Of a DNA stretch of 17,797 nucleotides, positions 7,403 through 14,723 are shown one piece after another. The DNA is taken from assembly GCA_903832475.1 (NCBI GenBank), contig CAILBQ010000393.1, forward strand, positions 1 through 17,797. The letters run 5' to 3'. The notes below the pieces were generated by a model. That model was given only the letters and a program-made list of their open reading frames with translations, made no database searches and was not told the origin of the DNA. This DNA is from an uncultured Acidobacteriota bacterium. GTDB taxonomy: Bacteria; Acidobacteriota; Terriglobia; Terriglobales; Acidobacteriaceae. The position numbers and the translations under genes are program-made. The first letter of the stretch is position 1. Each line of letters opens with the position of its first letter.

Positions 7403-8224
7403 TTGAAGAAAATCGCGATCCAGGGAGAACCCGGCTCGTTCAGCCACGAAGCCGCAATCAAGCTTGCCCCGGATGGGCGCATCGTCCCCTTCTCGCTGTC
7501 AGCGGAGGCGTTCACCGCGCTGGTGCGAGGAGAGGTGGATGCTGCCGTCATTCCCATCGAGAATTCGCTGGCTGGTTCGGTTTCAGAACATTTCGACTTA
7601 ATGCTGACGCATGATGTGACCATCGTTCGCGAAACACTGTTGCGCATCAAGCACAACCTGATCGCCATCTCCGGCGCAGGACTGAACCAGATCGACCGGG
7701 TGTTCTCGCATCCCGTCGCGTTGGCGCAATGCCGGCGATTCCTTGGCGAGCACCCGAAGATGGAAGCCTTTGCGTTCTATGACACGGCGGGCAGCGTCAA
7801 GCAGCTGGTCGAGCTGCGCGATCGCCATGCCGGAGCGATCGCAAGCGAGGCAGCTGCGCTATATTATGGAGCGCAGATCCTGGCTTCCGGCATTGAGGAC
7901 AATCCTGAGAACTTCACCCGATTCTTTTACCTGGTGCGAACCGGGGAAGCGCAGCGCGATCCCGACGCCAACAAGCTCAGCGTGGCATTTTCCGTGGAAA
8001 ATCGAACCGGGACCCTAGCCGCGGCGCTCACCGAATTGGCCAAAGGCGATACCAACCTTACCAAAATCGAGTCGCGTCCCGTCCATGGCCGGCCGTGGGA
8101 ATATGTGTTTTATGTCGACTGCCAGCTGCGGGCAGCGGAAGACGGAGACCGGGCAATTGCCTCCCTTCGCGCCCACTGCTCCATGGTGAAAGAATTGGGA
8201 AGGTACCAGGAAGCCGTCCGGTAG
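7403..8224 (+). CDS. pheA: Prephenate dehydratase with C-terminal ACT domain
   Basis: A monofunctional cytoplasmic enzyme that converts prephenate to phenylpyruvate, water and CO2 in phenylalanine synthesis. Starting at TTG 7403 it is 273 residues, the usual size for the family. The catalytic domain opens with KKIAIQGEPGSFSHEAAIKL, contains VDAAVIPIENSLAGSV, and ends with the signature ENFTRFFYL (T172, R173, F174; the Thr is catalytic). The ACT regulatory domain follows with GTLAAALTELAKGDTNLTKIE and the phenylalanine-binding ESRP (223-226), so feedback inhibition by Phe is expected. The start choice matters: the nearest in-frame ATG would overlap the prenyltransferase gene and add about 72 unrelated residues. 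The TTG has GGAG 12 bases upstream and fits the family N-terminus. Confidence 0.93.
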   Translation: MKKIAIQGEPGSFSHEAAIKLAPDGRIVPFSLSAEAFTALVRGEVDAAVIPIENSLAGSVSEHFDLMLTHDVTIVRETLLRIKHNLIAISGAGLNQIDRVFSHPVALAQCRRFLGEHPKMEAFAFYDTAGSVKQLVELRDRHAGAIASEAAALYYGAQILASGIEDNPENFTRFFYLVRTGEAQRDPDANKLSVAFSVENRTGTLAAALTELAKGDTNLTKIESRPVHGRPWEYVFYVDCQLRAAEDGDRAIASLRAHCSMVKELGRYQEAVR

Positions 8225-8296
8225 CCACTCGTGGACTCCGTGGACGGGGCCTTTCCCCTTGCCGTAAGTCCTACTCCGTCAAAATTCACTGAAGTC

Positions 8297-8342
8297 GAAG
8301 GGCCGTTGCGGACTGCGCGGACAGGCCAGCCCATGGCCCTTC
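8297..8342. repeat. Inverted repeat downstream of pheA
   Basis: Perfect 8-bp arms GAAGGGCC (8297-8304) and GGCCCTTC (8335-8342) enclose 30 bases. The interior includes a direct repeat of GCGGAC and a smaller nested GGCC/GGCC pairing. No T-run follows, so it is not a standard intrinsic terminator. It may be a pheA transcript-end structure or a leftover repeat unit. Confidence 0.4.
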
Positions 8343-8380
8343 CGTCATTGCTTATCTCCAATTACTGCAACGTTTCCAGT

Positions 8381-8431
8381 TCATCGTTCGGTCGACCCTG
8401 GGCTTAAAGTAAGGCTTCTACCGGACGATGA
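8381..8431. repeat. Long hairpin upstream of lon
   Basis: Arms TCATCGTTCGG (8381-8391) and CCGGACGATGA (8421-8431) pair over 11 positions with a single G-U wobble, around a 29-base loop that can form a small inner GCTT/AAGGC stem. The element ends 189 bp before the lon ATG. It has no T-run on the plus side, so it looks more like a structured leader element or protein-binding site than a terminator. Confidence 0.5.
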
Positions 8432-8562
8432 GGGGGTTGCAGGCTAAGTGAGCCACAAGACTTCGCTGATCTGCCCCGTGATTTTCAGCAGCACCGGAAC
8501 AAGCGGGCTGTTGATTGTCGTACTCCACCCTAGCGAGGTCGGGCAGCGGAGACAGCGACATC

Positions 8563-8577
8563 TCTGAAACTTTCAGA
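8563..8577. promoter_or_regulatory. Perfect 15-bp palindrome upstream of lon (candidate operator)
   Basis: TCTGAAACTTTCAGA is a perfect odd palindrome (7-bp arms around a central C). It lies 43 bp before the lon start codon and would overlap the -35 region if TAATAA at 8591-8596 is the -10 box. That placement suits a repressor site. It does not match CIRCE; the cognate regulator is unknown. Confidence 0.4.
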
Positions 8578-8620
8578 CTTGTGTGGTGTCTAATAAGGAA
8601 AGTTGATACGAGGATGCGCA

Positions 8621-11071
8621 ATGTTGAATTCACCCCAGGATGCTAAGAACGAATTGGAACCCATCGAAAAACTCCCTCTGAAGGCTTACCCGATACTTCC
8701 TGTACGCGACACGGTCTTATTTCCCCATGCAGTCTTACCTCTCACGGTAGGGCGGGAGAGCTCTATCCAGTTGATTGAGTCGTTGGGTGACCAGCGAACG
8801 ATCGTGGTCGTTGCGCAACGCGATGCGCGCCAGGACGCTCCTACGCCAGATCAGTTGCATGAGTACGGCACGCTGGCCACAGTGCACAAAGTTGTCAAAA
8901 TGCCCAATCAGAGCCGCTTCGTCTTCACCGAAGGAACATCGCGCGTTCGCTTGACCCGCTTCAGCCAGACAGAACCATTTCTGATGGCCGAGGTAGAAAC
9001 GCTCCTCGATGCTCAACCTGCTGAGGAAGCCGGTTCAGATGCTTTGGAGGCTTTGCAGCGGAATGTGATCTTCCAGTTCCAGCAAATCGTCAGCGCTTCA
9101 CCCACGCTTTCAGACGAACTGCAGACGATTGCCGCGAATATTCATGAGCCAGGTCGGGTTGCGGATTTCATCGCGTCCTCATTGCCATTCCTCACGACCG
9201 CGGACAAACAGGCTTTGCTGGAGTCCTCTGATGTTGCGGTGCGGCTGGAAAAAATCAACCAGCACCTTGCTAAGGAGATCGATGTTCAGCAGCTTCGCAA
9301 CAAGATTCAGAGCGAAGTTCAAGATCAGGTACAGCAATCGCAGCGGGATTACTACCTTCGCGAACAATTAAAGGCAATTCAAAAGGAACTTGGCGAAGTC
9401 GATGAAGGGCAACGAGATATTGATGAATTACGGCAGAAAATCGAAGCAGCCGGCATGCCTGATGACGTTAAGAAAGAAGCTTTGAAGGAACTGAATCGCC
9501 TATCGCGCATGTCGCCAATGGCGTCGGATTCTTCGCTGGTGCGCAACTACGTCGAATGGCTTGCGGCTTTGCCTTGGGCGCGCAGTACCGGCGCCAAGGT
9601 CGACATCAACAAGGCGCACGAGATCCTTGCGGAAGATCACTATGGCTTGAAAAAGGTGAAAGACCGCATCCTGGATTACTTGAGCGTACTGGAGTTGAAG
9701 CCGGACATGAAGGGGCCAATTCTTTGCTTTGTTGGGCCTCCGGGTGTCGGAAAAACTTCACTGGGTAGGTCGATCGCCCGGGCGCTGGGTCGCAAGTTTC
9801 AGCGGGTATCGTTGGGCGGGATGCACGACGAGGCGGAAATTCGCGGACATCGGCGGACTTACGTTGGTGCGCTTCCCGGCCAGATCATGCAGAGCATTCG
9901 CCGGGCTGACACGAATGATCCGGTGATTATGCTGGATGAACTGGATAAGCTGGGCCGGGATTTTCGCGGTGATCCGGCGGCTGCTCTATTGGAAACGCTT
10001 GATCCGGAACAGAACTCGACCTTCCGGGACAACTATCTGGATGTGCCTTTCGATCTCTCCAAGGTGCTTTTCATCTGCACGGCAAACATGCTCGATCCCA
10101 TTCCCGAGCCGCTGCTGGACCGGATGGAAATCATCCATCTGCAAGGCTACACTGAAGAAGAAAAAGTAAGTATTGCCTACAAGTACCTCATTCCGAGGCA
10201 GATCGAAGCCAACGGAATTCCGTCGGAGTTGATCGACTTCCCTGAGGATGCAGTGCGTCAGTTAGTGCGCCACTATACGCGGGAGGCGGGAGTCCGCAAG
10301 CTGGAGCAGGTGCTAGGAACTGTGTGCCGGAAGGTCGCACGCCGTTATGTGGAAGGGGCCAAGCAGGAGAACTTCGAGAAGCTGGTCATCGACAAAGACC
10401 TGTTGCAGGAGTTCCTGGGCGGCGTTCAGGTGCGAGTGGATATGGAAGTCTTCGAGCGAACGCGGCGTCCCGGCGTCGCGGTTGGACTGGCCTGGACTCC
10501 GGCGGGAGGAGACATTCTCTTCATCGAAGCAAACCGCATGAAGGGCAAAGGAAGCTTCACGGTGACAGGCCAGATTGGCGAAGTCATGCAGGAATCGATG
10601 CAGGCAGCGCTGACCTGGGTTCGGTCGAACGCTGGAAGTCTGGGGCTGGAGGAGGATTTTAACTCGCAAGTCGATCTTCACATCCACGTCCCGGCGGGAG
10701 CGATCCCTAAGGACGGTCCTTCGGCCGGTGTGACCATGGTGACAACCCTGGTTTCGCTGATGACGAACACGCCCATCCGGCCGTTCACGGCCATGACGGG
10801 CGAGGTCACACTGAGCGGGAATGTGCTTCCGGTTGGCGGGATCAAGGAGAAGTTCCTGGCGGCTCGCCGAGCGGGCGTGCAGCACGTGATTCTTCCCGCC
10901 GACAACCGGCAGAACGTGGAAGAAGATTTAACGCCTGCCCAGATCGAGGGCGTCACGATTCACTATGCGAGTCGCGTGGAAGAGGTTTTGGCCGCAGCGC
11001 TGCCGCTTCTCAACGCCCGTCCGCAGGATAACGAAGCCGGTGCGGGTATCCCGCTCGGCCCGCTCGTTTAA
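8621..11071 (+). CDS. lon: ATP-dependent protease Lon (LonA type)
   Basis: An 816-residue cytoplasmic ATP-dependent serine protease that degrades misfolded and regulatory proteins as a hexamer. Domains run in order: LON substrate-binding domain (from about 20, YPILPVRDTVLFPHAVLPLT), a coiled-coil linker with the DYYLREQLKAIQKELGE helix, an AAA+ module, and the protease domain. Walker A is GPPGVGKT (372-379) and Walker B VIMLDELDK with D439/E440. The catalytic serine is S701 in PKDGPSAG. The lysine is in GGIKEK; K744 lies 43 residues after the serine, the same spacing as S679/K722 in E. coli. I chose ATG 8621, which has GAGGA seven bases upstream, over a TTG six codons earlier. It is a single-gene transcript ending at a hairpin terminator. 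Confidence 0.98.
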   Translation: MLNSPQDAKNELEPIEKLPLKAYPILPVRDTVLFPHAVLPLTVGRESSIQLIESLGDQRTIVVVAQRDARQDAPTPDQLHEYGTLATVHKVVKMPNQSRFVFTEGTSRVRLTRFSQTEPFLMAEVETLLDAQPAEEAGSDALEALQRNVIFQFQQIVSASPTLSDELQTIAANIHEPGRVADFIASSLPFLTTADKQALLESSDVAVRLEKINQHLAKEIDVQQLRNKIQSEVQDQVQQSQRDYYLREQLKAIQKELGEVDEGQRDIDELRQKIEAAGMPDDVKKEALKELNRLSRMSPMASDSSLVRNYVEWLAALPWARSTGAKVDINKAHEILAEDHYGLKKVKDRILDYLSVLELKPDMKGPILCFVGPPGVGKTSLGRSIARALGRKFQRVSLGGMHDEAEIRGHRRTYVGALPGQIMQSIRRADTNDPVIMLDELDKLGRDFRGDPAAALLETLDPEQNSTFRDNYLDVPFDLSKVLFICTANMLDPIPEPLLDRMEIIHLQGYTEEEKVSIAYKYLIPRQIEANGIPSELIDFPEDAVRQLVRHYTREAGVRKLEQVLGTVCRKVARRYVEGAKQENFEKLVIDKDLLQEFLGGVQVRVDMEVFERTRRPGVAVGLAWTPAGGDILFIEANRMKGKGSFTVTGQIGEVMQESMQAALTWVRSNAGSLGLEEDFNSQVDLHIHVPAGAIPKDGPSAGVTMVTTLVSLMTNTPIRPFTAMTGEVTLSGNVLPVGGIKEKFLAARRAGVQHVILPADNRQNVEEDLTPAQIEGVTIHYASRVEEVLAAALPLLNARPQDNEAGAGIPLGPLV

Positions 11072-11100
11072 TCGGAGGAAACCGAAACAAATAAATACCC

Positions 11101-11139
11101 AAGCCTGTTCCTGTCGAGGGAGCGGGCTTTGGTCTTTAG
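11101..11139 (+). terminator. Intrinsic terminator of lon
   Basis: Thirty bases after the lon stop, an 11-bp stem (11101-11111 with 11119-11129, two G-U pairs) closes a 7-base loop and is followed by TTTGGTCTTT. The T-run is interrupted, but position and stem strength support termination. Confidence 0.65.
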
Positions 11140-11356
11140 GGAGAGAAAAAGGTAATGGTCGGCGACAAGCGATTCATTTTGAATAAGGTAGGAGCCGTTA
11201 TGGGGACATGCCAAAGTTCGTTTTCCACAGCTTTTCCGCAGTTAAGAGGATTTTCCATTTAAAGGTTGATCAACTTTGATCAGTGATCTCGACATAGCTA
11301 AACGAGTCGTTCTAGAAAATGTAGTAAACCAATGATTTAATTGAGGTAGCGAGAAA
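11140..11356. other. AT-richer spacer between lon and the ureide operon, with small palindromes
   Basis: No gene is seen between the convergent lon and ureidoglycolate amidohydrolase ends. The stretch is AT-richer than its surroundings. It contains three TTTTCC repeats (11221, 11232, 11251), the first reading TTTTCCACA, one base from the DnaA-box consensus. It also has the palindrome GTTGATCAAC (11265-11274), a second TTGATCA exactly 10 bp after the first, and TTCTAGAA (11310-11317). Function is unknown. Confidence 0.35.
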
Positions 11357-12598
11357 TCACCTGGACAAGGTTTGTAGTGTGCGTGCCAAAACCTCGACAC
11401 CACGTTCGATCGCGGCAGGCTCGGCAAACTCGTCTGGTCGGTGACTCACCCCCGCTCGGCAGGGGATAAAAATCATGGTGACTGGGGCGAGGCGGGCTAG
11501 GAAAAGAGAATCGTGATATGCCCGGCTGACCATCCGGCAGCTTGAAACTCCGGCAGCCGCGGCGCTGGCTTCGACGATCTCAACAAGCCGGGGATCGCAG
11601 GTGGCCGGCGGATCGGCGTTGACCGTCTCGAAAGATATGCATACGCCTCGGCTGCCCTCGGTGGCTGCGGCTGATCTCTTCAGTGATGTGAGGACTGAGT
11701 CGCGACGGCCGGCGTCCGTGTCTCGGACGTCGATTTCCAACACGACCTGAGAAGGAACGGAATTGACGGCCCCAGGGAAAACTTCGCAGACGCCGACTGT
11801 GGCGACAGTGTCGATGGCGCCGGTGGACTTCGCAGCCGACTCGAGCGCCAGGATCAGTTCCGCCGCAGCGGCGAGCGCATCGTGGCGGTCGGGCATCAGC
11901 ATGGCTCCGGCATGGCCACCTTCGCCTTCGATTTTTACGCGCAACGAAGCAGGAGCGGCAATGTGAGTAACGACGCCAAGATCTGTCCCGCTCCGTTCCA
12001 GCAGAGGACCTTGTTCAATGTGAAGTTCGATGAAGGCGTGGTAGGTGTCGGAGCCAAGGCGCACCGATTCCAGCCCGCCGGCAAATCCCGCCGAGGAGCG
12101 CAGATCATCGAGGCTGCGTTCCTGCTTATCGCGCAGTTGCCGCGCCCGATCCGCCGACAAGACGCCTCCCATCATGCGACTGCCCAGGCAGCCGATGCCG
12201 AACCGGGTCGGTTCTTCCGAGGTGAACAGGATCAGTTCGATGGAGCGGCGCGGCTGGAAACCCGCCCGCTGCAGCGATCGGATTGCCTCCAGACCACCGA
12301 GGACGCCGACTGTACCGTCATACGCGCCGGCATTGGGAATGGCATCGATGTGGGAACCGGTCGCTACGGGAGCCAGACCAGATTCTGAACCTTCCCATCG
12401 GACGAAGGTGTTACCAACCGCATCCTCGCGGATGGATAAGCGTGCGGCCGAGCAGAGTTGCTTGACGTATTGGCGTGCTCGCAGGTCCGCGTCACTGAAA
12501 ACGACGCGGGTGACGACGGGCGGCTCGCCCTCAGAGATTCGGGCCAGAGCAGCCAGCTCCGCCATCACAATGTCGATTTTCACCAGGGGTTTGAGCAT
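11357..12598 (-). CDS. M20-family amidohydrolase, probable ureidoglycolate amidohydrolase
   Basis: A 413-residue metal-dependent amidase of the hydantoinase/carbamoylase group. It probably hydrolyses (S)-ureidoglycolate to glyoxylate, CO2 and two ammonia, the last step of ureide breakdown. Dinuclear-metal residues are present: H83 (GSHID), D94 (AYDG), E128/E129 (SEEP), H193 (ELHIEQGP) and H386 (GVSHRPDE). The dimer-contact GGHAG is at 227-231. The stretch FTSEEPTRFGIGCLGSR (125-141) is what I recall as typical of plant UAH. The neighbouring paralogue reads SEEEGVRFGVPFLGSR, as in allantoate amidohydrolases. The start ATG is 6 bp after the aminohydrolase stop, so it is the last gene of the operon. 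It could instead be a second allantoate amidohydrolase or a carbamoylase, but pathway completeness favours UAH. Confidence 0.85.
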   Translation of the reverse strand: MLKPLVKIDIVMAELAALARISEGEPPVVTRVVFSDADLRARQYVKQLCSAARLSIREDAVGNTFVRWEGSESGLAPVATGSHIDAIPNAGAYDGTVGVLGGLEAIRSLQRAGFQPRRSIELILFTSEEPTRFGIGCLGSRMMGGVLSADRARQLRDKQERSLDDLRSSAGFAGGLESVRLGSDTYHAFIELHIEQGPLLERSGTDLGVVTHIAAPASLRVKIEGEGGHAGAMLMPDRHDALAAAAELILALESAAKSTGAIDTVATVGVCEVFPGAVNSVPSQVVLEIDVRDTDAGRRDSVLTSLKRSAAATEGSRGVCISFETVNADPPATCDPRLVEIVEASAAAAGVSSCRMVSRAYHDSLFLARLAPVTMIFIPCRAGVSHRPDEFAEPAAIERGVEVLARTLQTLSR

Positions 12599-12604
12599 AA
12601 GTCC

Positions 12605-13381
12605 CTATTTTGCCAGCGGGTGACGATACCAGTCTTTATAAATGAGGTATTTGGCCGGCACTTTGCCAATCGCGCCAAACCACTGGGGACAGTAGGGGGC
12701 CATCCAGATGAAATCTCCAGCCGTGACCGGGTACCAGTTGTCGCCGAGCCGGTAGATGCCGCCGCCCTCCAGCATGAGCAAGCCATGCTCCATGATGTGG
12801 ACCTCGACCATGGCCAACGAGGCGCCTGGATCGTAAGTCATGGTATTGACGGCGAAGTCGTAGGCAGTACCGTCCGGCATCATGCGCTTGACCTGCAAAG
12901 CCGGATCGCCGCCGAGCGGCTCAGAGGGTAGATCATCCTCTTGTCCAAAAAAAGCGCAGACCTTGGTAATTTTCTCGTCGACTGCGATGAAGGACTTCTC
13001 GATGACGACGGCGGTGGCGGCGGTTTTTGCCTGGATGCGATGCGGGCTCCCGGCCGGGACAAAGACGAATCCGCCTCTGACAACACGATGGGTAGCTTGA
13101 ACAGAATGAACGGCTTGCTCGGTGGTTTGCAGACAAACCTCAAGTTCGCCGCTGACCAGATAAACAAACCGCTGTATGTCGCCGGGGAGGTCGGGGAGCA
13201 GGCCGCCGGCGGAGAATTCGGCAGTCATCATAGTGAAGCCCGCCCCGATGCGTGGCCCGCAGTGGACGATGAATTCCACGCCAGCAGTGCCCGGCAGAGG
13301 CGTACGAATGAAGGTGTCAGGCGTCTGCAGCAGGTGATCCGACTTAAGGCTACTTCGCGTCTCGCCTAGATTTGGAAGCAT
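12605..13381 (-). CDS. allE: (S)-Ureidoglycine aminohydrolase, bicupin (AllE/YlbA type)
   Basis: A 258-residue double-cupin enzyme that deaminates the unstable (S)-ureidoglycine to (S)-ureidoglycolate, using a metal in the C-terminal cupin. The ligands E193, H195, H199 (in VEVHIMEHG) and Q233 (PYCPQWFGA) have offsets of 2, 6 and 40, the same as the ligands E235, H237, H241 and Q275 I recall for the Arabidopsis enzyme; this is strong support. The N-terminal cupin (GDIQRFVYLVSGELEV, then GGFVFVPAGSPH) lacks that set. I chose ATG 13379-13381, preceded by GAGGAA; a GTG seven codons upstream is the alternative. It lies 46 bp after the allantoate amidohydrolase gene and 6 bp before the second amidohydrolase, the order expected if the enzymes work in sequence. 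Confidence 0.95.
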   Translation of the reverse strand: MLPNLGETRSSLKSDHLLQTPDTFIRTPLPGTAGVEFIVHCGPRIGAGFTMMTAEFSAGGLLPDLPGDIQRFVYLVSGELEVCLQTTEQAVHSVQATHRVVRGGFVFVPAGSPHRIQAKTAATAVVIEKSFIAVDEKITKVCAFFGQEDDLPSEPLGGDPALQVKRMMPDGTAYDFAVNTMTYDPGASLAMVEVHIMEHGLLMLEGGGIYRLGDNWYPVTAGDFIWMAPYCPQWFGAIGKVPAKYLIYKDWYRHPLAK

Positions 13382-13427
13382 AGATTCCTCTTTCGGTTTC
13401 ACTCATAAACAAAACGAAAATTATCAC

Positions 13428-14723
13428 TTATACGATTTTCAGAGCAAGCCTTCGGAGAAAGAGACTCCCCACTGTCAGTGCAGTGTCGATATCGTGGGGG
13501 CGGACCGATTCATTGGGATGGTGGCTGACTCCGCCGGGGCTTTGCAGGAATAGCATGGCCGCGGGCAGTCGGGTGCCGAGGACCATGGCGTCGTGGCCGG
13601 CGCCGCTGGGCATGCGGCGAACGGGCAGTCCGGCGGCTTCGACACATTCCGCCAGGACGGCCGTCAGCTGTTCGTCCATGGGCACAGCGGGCTGGTCCAT
13701 GAGGCGTTTACTTTCGCATTCAATGCCGCGGCGCATGGCGATGGACGATGCTTTCTCCAGCAACTCGGCCACTGCTTCTTCACGAACTGCATCGTGGGCG
13801 GCGCGAACGTCGAGACTGACATGAACGGCTCCGGGGATGACGTTGGCCGCATTGGGATGGGTGGCGACTTTGCCAACGGTCGCGACCAGGGCGGCTTCGG
13901 CGTGATCGCCGAGCAGGGGTGGGTTAAGAACCGGGCGTCGAGCGATTTCCTCCACGGCGCAGATCCACTCGGCCGCGGCAGCGAGAGCGTCATGGCGAAG
14001 CGTCATGGGCGTGGTGCCGGCATGGTTGGCGTGGCCGAGAAACTGAAGTTCACATCGGGTTTGGCCGACGATACCGGTGACGACGCCCAGGGACAGGTTT
14101 TCCGCTTCGAGAACAGGACCCTGTTCAATGTGGATTTCTAGAAAGCCTATGGTGTCTTCGCCGATCTGGGCTTGAGGCAGGCCGCCGGGATCCAAGCCGA
14201 AATCCAGGATGGCTTGGTTGAGGGACACGCCCTCCGCATCGCGCAGCGCGAGCAAAGCGGGATCGAAGCGGCCGGCGACGGCGCGGCTACCCAGAAACGG
14301 GACGCCGAAGCGGACCCCTTCTTCCTCGGAAAAGGCGATGATTTCGATGGCCAGCGGCAGCGAATTTGCCACGGCCTGACGAGCGAGTTCAATCGCCATC
14401 ACCACCCCCAGGACGCCATCGTAGGCACCGGCATCTGGAACGGTGTCGATATGGGAACCGAGCACCATGCGGCGCGGGCCTGCTCCTTTGGGCTGCCAGA
14501 GGCCGCGCAGGTTTCCGGCGGAGTCGACCGAGACCGTCATTCCGACCTCCAGCATTTGCGAGCGCAGGCGAGCGTAGACCTGGGAAACGGGCGGGGTGAG
14601 AAAACGGCGAGTGATGCGGCCGGGCTCTTCGCTCATCGAGGCAATCAGCCGGCACTCCTCGAGAATGGCGGCGGCTGCCAAGGAGGTCTGCTCGGGGCTG
14701 GCCGTCTGGGAAGGGATGGTCAT
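13428..14723 (-). CDS. allC: Allantoate amidohydrolase (M20 family)
   Basis: A 431-residue metal-dependent enzyme that cleaves allantoate to (S)-ureidoglycine, CO2 and ammonia. Metal and catalytic residues are seen at H91 (GSHID), D102 (AYDG), E134/E135 (SEEEG), H198 (EIHIEQGP) and H401 (GVSHHPNE). The substrate/dimer motif GHANHAGTTPM (230-240) is intact. FSEEEGVRFGVPFLGSRAVAG matches the allantoate amidohydrolase/carbamoylase branch. N-carbamoyl-amino-acid hydrolases share these motifs, so the assignment leans on the neighbours. The start ATG (14721-14723) overlaps the allantoinase stop as ATGA, showing coupled translation; the frame stays open further upstream, but that part is antisense-frame noise inside allantoinase. 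It is a paralogue of the 11357-12598 protein. Confidence 0.92.
   Translation of the reverse strand: MTIPSQTASPEQTSLAAAAILEECRLIASMSEEPGRITRRFLTPPVSQVYARLRSQMLEVGMTVSVDSAGNLRGLWQPKGAGPRRMVLGSHIDTVPDAGAYDGVLGVVMAIELARQAVANSLPLAIEIIAFSEEEGVRFGVPFLGSRAVAGRFDPALLALRDAEGVSLNQAILDFGLDPGGLPQAQIGEDTIGFLEIHIEQGPVLEAENLSLGVVTGIVGQTRCELQFLGHANHAGTTPMTLRHDALAAAAEWICAVEEIARRPVLNPPLLGDHAEAALVATVGKVATHPNAANVIPGAVHVSLDVRAAHDAVREEAVAELLEKASSIAMRRGIECESKRLMDQPAVPMDEQLTAVLAECVEAAGLPVRRMPSGAGHDAMVLGTRLPAAMLFLQSPGGVSHHPNESVRPHDIDTALTVGSLFLRRLALKIV

Larger units (their letters stand above)
8225..8620. other. Gene-free region between pheA and lon, rich in inverted repeats
   Basis: These 396 bp contain no convincing gene. 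They hold three clear inverted repeats, listed separately (8297-8342, 8381-8431, 8563-8577), plus a short GGGG/CCCC hairpin at 8246-8258 just after pheA that lacks a T-run and is a poor terminator. The lon promoter must lie here or inside pheA, but I could not assign a good -35/-10 pair; TAATAA at 8591-8596 is a possible -10. No CIRCE element (TTAGCACTC-N9-GAGTGCTAA) is present. Confidence 0.6.

Noticed and set aside
8110..8361. Small minus-strand frame at the pheA end
   Set aside because: No ribosome-binding site or recognisable motif, and it overlaps the ACT domain coding end; treated as chance.
8225..8620. CIRCE (HrcA) or sigma-32 type heat-shock promoter for lon
   Set aside because: Neither the CIRCE inverted repeat nor a CTTGAA/CCCCAT pair is present at suitable spacing.
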